This document shows positions 33,650-35,091 of a stretch of DNA of 35,091 nucleotides, piece by piece. The notes under the pieces are model-generated. The model did not search any database. It was not told where the DNA came from and saw only the letters and a program-made list of their open reading frames with translations. The position numbers were made by a program, and so were the translations under genes. Numbering within the stretch: the stretch's first letter is position 1; each line of letters opens with the position of its first letter. Origin of the DNA: Terriglobales bacterium (GTDB lineage Bacteria > Acidobacteriota > Terriglobia > Terriglobales > Acidobacteriaceae); the NCBI GenBank assembly GCA_016185365.1, contig JACPNP010000041.1, positions 1 through 35,091 on the forward strand, given 5' to 3'.

Positions 33650-34375
33650 TCAAACGTGACTGGCAGGCACCGAGGCCATTTTTTGCAGGCGGTCGCGGTC
33701 CATGATCTGCATCGAGACACCCTTGATGGCGATCACTTTCTTCTTCTTCAGATCATTCAGGGTCCGGGTGACGGTCTCGCGTGAAGTACCCAGGAGTTGC
33801 GCGATCTCTTCATGCGTTAGCGTCACTTTGAGTCTGCCCTTGCTGTTCGGGACCCGTTCATCCCATTGCAGGATGAGGTTGGCCAATTTCTCCTGGACCG
33901 ACTGTGACAGCCCCAGCATGCGTATTTCGCGGCATGCCGTATTGTGAACGTGACTGAGTTCTTGCGCGGCGTGGAGGCTGACTTCCTGGAATTTCTTGAG
34001 GAACTCCAGGAAGTCGTTGCGGCGGATGATGTTGACCTGCACCGGCTCCAGGCTCTCAGCTGTGGCTTCATGCGGCTTGCCCGAGATGGCGGAGCTCATG
34101 CCCAGGACCTCGCCCGGCTCGGCGATGCTGAGGATCACCGTCTTGCCCTCGGCGCTGGTCACGGACAGTTTCACCCGGCCCTGGCACAGGATCATGACCC
34201 CGGTCGGTGGCTGCCCTTCCATGAAGAGGACGGCGTCCGCGGCATAGCTGGTGGAAAACTTGATGCGGTCAAGATTTGCGAGCGCATCCGGCTTCAGATT
34301 GCAGAACAGCCGGTCTTCCCGCAGCTTGCAGGTGACGCAACTGTCGATCACAGAGAGGCTATAGGGAGACTGCAT
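33650..34375 (-). CDS. Crp/Fnr-family transcription factor with N-terminal cysteines
   Basis: A 241-residue regulator. N-terminal Cys13-X2-Cys16-X8-Cys25 (SCVTCKLREDRLFCNL), effector beta roll (VLFMEGQPPTGVMILCQGRV, GEVLGMSSAISGKPHEATAE), long dimer helix and a C-terminal winged helix (THEEIAQLLGTSRETVTRTL). The cysteine cluster resembles, but is not identical to, the iron-sulfur ligands of Fnr, so oxygen or NO sensing is possible. ATG 34375 with AAGGAG nine bases upstream is preferred; the ORF extension to 34498 reads IS-flanking DNA. Confidence 0.9.
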   Translation of the reverse strand: MQSPYSLSVIDSCVTCKLREDRLFCNLKPDALANLDRIKFSTSYAADAVLFMEGQPPTGVMILCQGRVKLSVTSAEGKTVILSIAEPGEVLGMSSAISGKPHEATAESLEPVQVNIIRRNDFLEFLKKFQEVSLHAAQELSHVHNTACREIRMLGLSQSVQEKLANLILQWDERVPNSKGRLKVTLTHEEIAQLLGTSRETVTRTLNDLKKKKVIAIKGVSMQIMDRDRLQKMASVPASHV

Positions 34376-34494
34376 CTGCCCGGCTCCTTTTGCCCAAGGG
34401 CTTGTGCTGATTCTCCGCCTTCCAATGAAGAAATGCAATTGCCACGCATACCAAAAGTGGGAGGTGGAATGGTGTCGGCACGCTAGAAGCTGTT

Positions 34495-34875
34495 TCATGA
34501 CCTCCGCAAGTTTGACTTACGCCGGGCAGGCCGATTCCCGGTGATTTCCCAAAGGAACACCCTGGCCATCGACCACCACCATCCACTTTGTACCCTTGCC
34601 GCGCTTGGTTTTGCCGACGCCCGCGCCCCCTTTTTCGCGGCAGCAAAACTGCCGTCGATAAACGCCCCGCCCCAGTCCAGCCGCCCCGGCGGATTCAGTG
34701 CGCCGAGAAACGTCCGCCAGACCGGCAGCCACACGGCGCGCTCTTCCCAATCGCGCAACCGCCGCCGGCACGGCGCGGGCGAAGGATGCTCGGCCGGTAA
34801 GTCCTGCCCGCGCGCACCACTGCGGACCATCCACAGAATGCCTTCCAGCACTCTACGGCTCTCCGCCCAAGGACG
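34495..34875 (-). mobile_element. IS5-family transposase remnant with frame change
   Basis: Minus-strand frames read RRVLEGILWMVRSGARGQDL and GAFIDGSFAAAKKG, then in the -1 frame GAGVGKTKRGKGTKWMVVVD and GQGVPLGNHRESACP. The shift lies at an AAAAAGGGGG run near 34626-34635. The rest of the DDE domain is missing. Some IS5 groups use programmed -1 frameshifting at such runs, but truncation makes this copy non-functional. It abuts the upstream region of the Crp/Fnr gene. Confidence 0.75.
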
Positions 34876-34880
34876 CCCGC

Positions 34881-34905
34881 CGCGCGCGGCTCACCCGTAG
34901 AGCGC
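34881..34905 (+). repeat. 25-bp direct repeat, copy 1
   Basis: Begins CGCGCGCGGCTCACCC and ends TAGAGCGC; identical to 35067-35091. It lies at the N-terminal side of the IS5-type remnant. GCTC-ACCCGTA-GAGC within it can form a small hairpin. Confidence 0.75.
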
Positions 34906-34946
34906 AGCCCTTCCTTTATTCAGAAATCTATGCGCGGAGAAATTAA

Positions 34947-34996
34947 TGGTGGCCAGAGACGGACTCGAACCGCCGACGCCAGCCTTTTCAGGGCTG
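34947..34996 (-). pseudogene. tRNA-Phe(GAA), 3' half only
   Basis: Minus strand: anticodon arm CAGCC CTGAAAA GGCTG (anticodon GAA), variable loop GCGTC, T-arm GGCGG TTCGAGT CCGTC, acceptor strand TCTGGCC, A, encoded CCA at 34949-34947. A proper D-arm and acceptor 5' strand GGCCAGA do not follow; instead there is a hairpin-rich sequence. GCCCAGA at 35015-35009 could pair with one mismatch but leaves only 12 bases for a D region. It looks like a tRNA whose 5' half was replaced. Confidence 0.65.
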
Positions 34997-35011
34997 CGGG
35001 CTTTTCTCTCT

Positions 35012-35037
35012 GGGCTCAGCCAGAGATGGCTGAGCCC
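35012..35037. repeat. perfect 11-bp hairpin
   Basis: GGGCTCAGCCA (35012-35022), loop GAGA, TGGCTGAGCCC (35027-35037). No T-tract follows on either strand, so it is not a standard terminator. It sits where the 5' half of tRNA-Phe should be. Confidence 0.8.
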
Positions 35038-35066
35038 TCGCCGCTTGCGAACGGCGATCCGGCCGT

Positions 35067-35091
35067 CGCGCGCGGCTCACCCGTAGAGCGC
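35067..35091 (+). repeat. 25-bp direct repeat, copy 2 (reaches window edge)
   Basis: Identical to 34881-34905 and cut by the window end, so the repeat may be longer. It suggests a second copy of the adjoining element outside the window. Confidence 0.75.

Overview
The window reads as a chromosomal segment of a GC-rich Gram-negative bacterium, most likely an acidobacterium. The pointers are the very large Oar-like TonB-dependent receptor with an N-terminal carboxypeptidase-regulatory domain, short GC-rich repeats downstream of both intact tRNA genes, lipoproteins and periplasmic proteins, and a general resemblance of the gene content to soil acidobacteria. The taxonomic call is an inference; no rRNA gene is present.

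Left part (1-5391): the tail of a PadR-type regulator, a degenerate CPBP-like membrane protein, a small hypothetical ORF, a TIGR01777-type sugar-nucleotide-epimerase-like gene interrupted by one in-frame amber codon but carrying a near-consensus promoter and a perfect palindrome, proline dehydrogenase, a convergent YihY/BrkB membrane protein whose stop codon shares a CTAG with it, a cold-shock protein with a long leader and a strong terminator, and tRNA-Val(CAC).

Accessory island (about 5400-10730), between tRNA-Val and an initiator tRNA-fMet: an array of displaced RHS polymorphic-toxin C-terminal cassettes, all on the minus strand. In transcription order: an IS5-type transposase fragment, a 5'-truncated goose-type-lysozyme/transglycosylase tip, a secreted putative immunity protein, a second secreted putative immunity protein cut off by RHS core DNA, an RHS core fragment fused to a GH24 (phage-type) muramidase, a secreted putative immunity protein, a second near-identical RHS core fragment fused to a glycine-rich tip, and a three-helix membrane protein. 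The 290-bp RHS core copies are direct repeats. Proteins next to the wall-hydrolase tips carry signal peptides, which fits protection in the periplasm. I regard this as the most interesting system in the window.

Polyamine/GABA block (11017-29163): two divergent operons around one regulator. Leftward: a TonB-dependent receptor, a class-III aminotransferase, an APC permease, an aldehyde dehydrogenase and GabT. Rightward: a regulator with MerR-HTH, XRE-HTH and cupin domains in one chain, an exported YtcJ-like amidohydrolase, PotD-PotA-PotB-PotC, a Tat-exported FAD amine-oxidase-like protein and a GNAT acetyltransferase, with overlapping or closely spaced genes. The shared intergenic region holds an 8-bp inverted repeat touching both promoters. 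Together this looks like uptake and oxidation of polyamines or related amines to GABA and succinate semialdehyde; the exact substrate is not proved by sequence.

Right part (29164-35091): an internally deleted IS5-family element with terminal repeats, a bidirectional terminator, then leftward genes for a lipoprotein M3-like metallopeptidase, a LuxR-type response regulator, glutamyl-Q tRNA(Asp) synthetase, a stand-alone cyclic-nucleotide-binding domain and a Crp/Fnr regulator with N-terminal cysteines. The end holds another IS5-type remnant, the 3' half of a tRNA-Phe(GAA), a perfect 11-bp hairpin and a 25-bp direct repeat.
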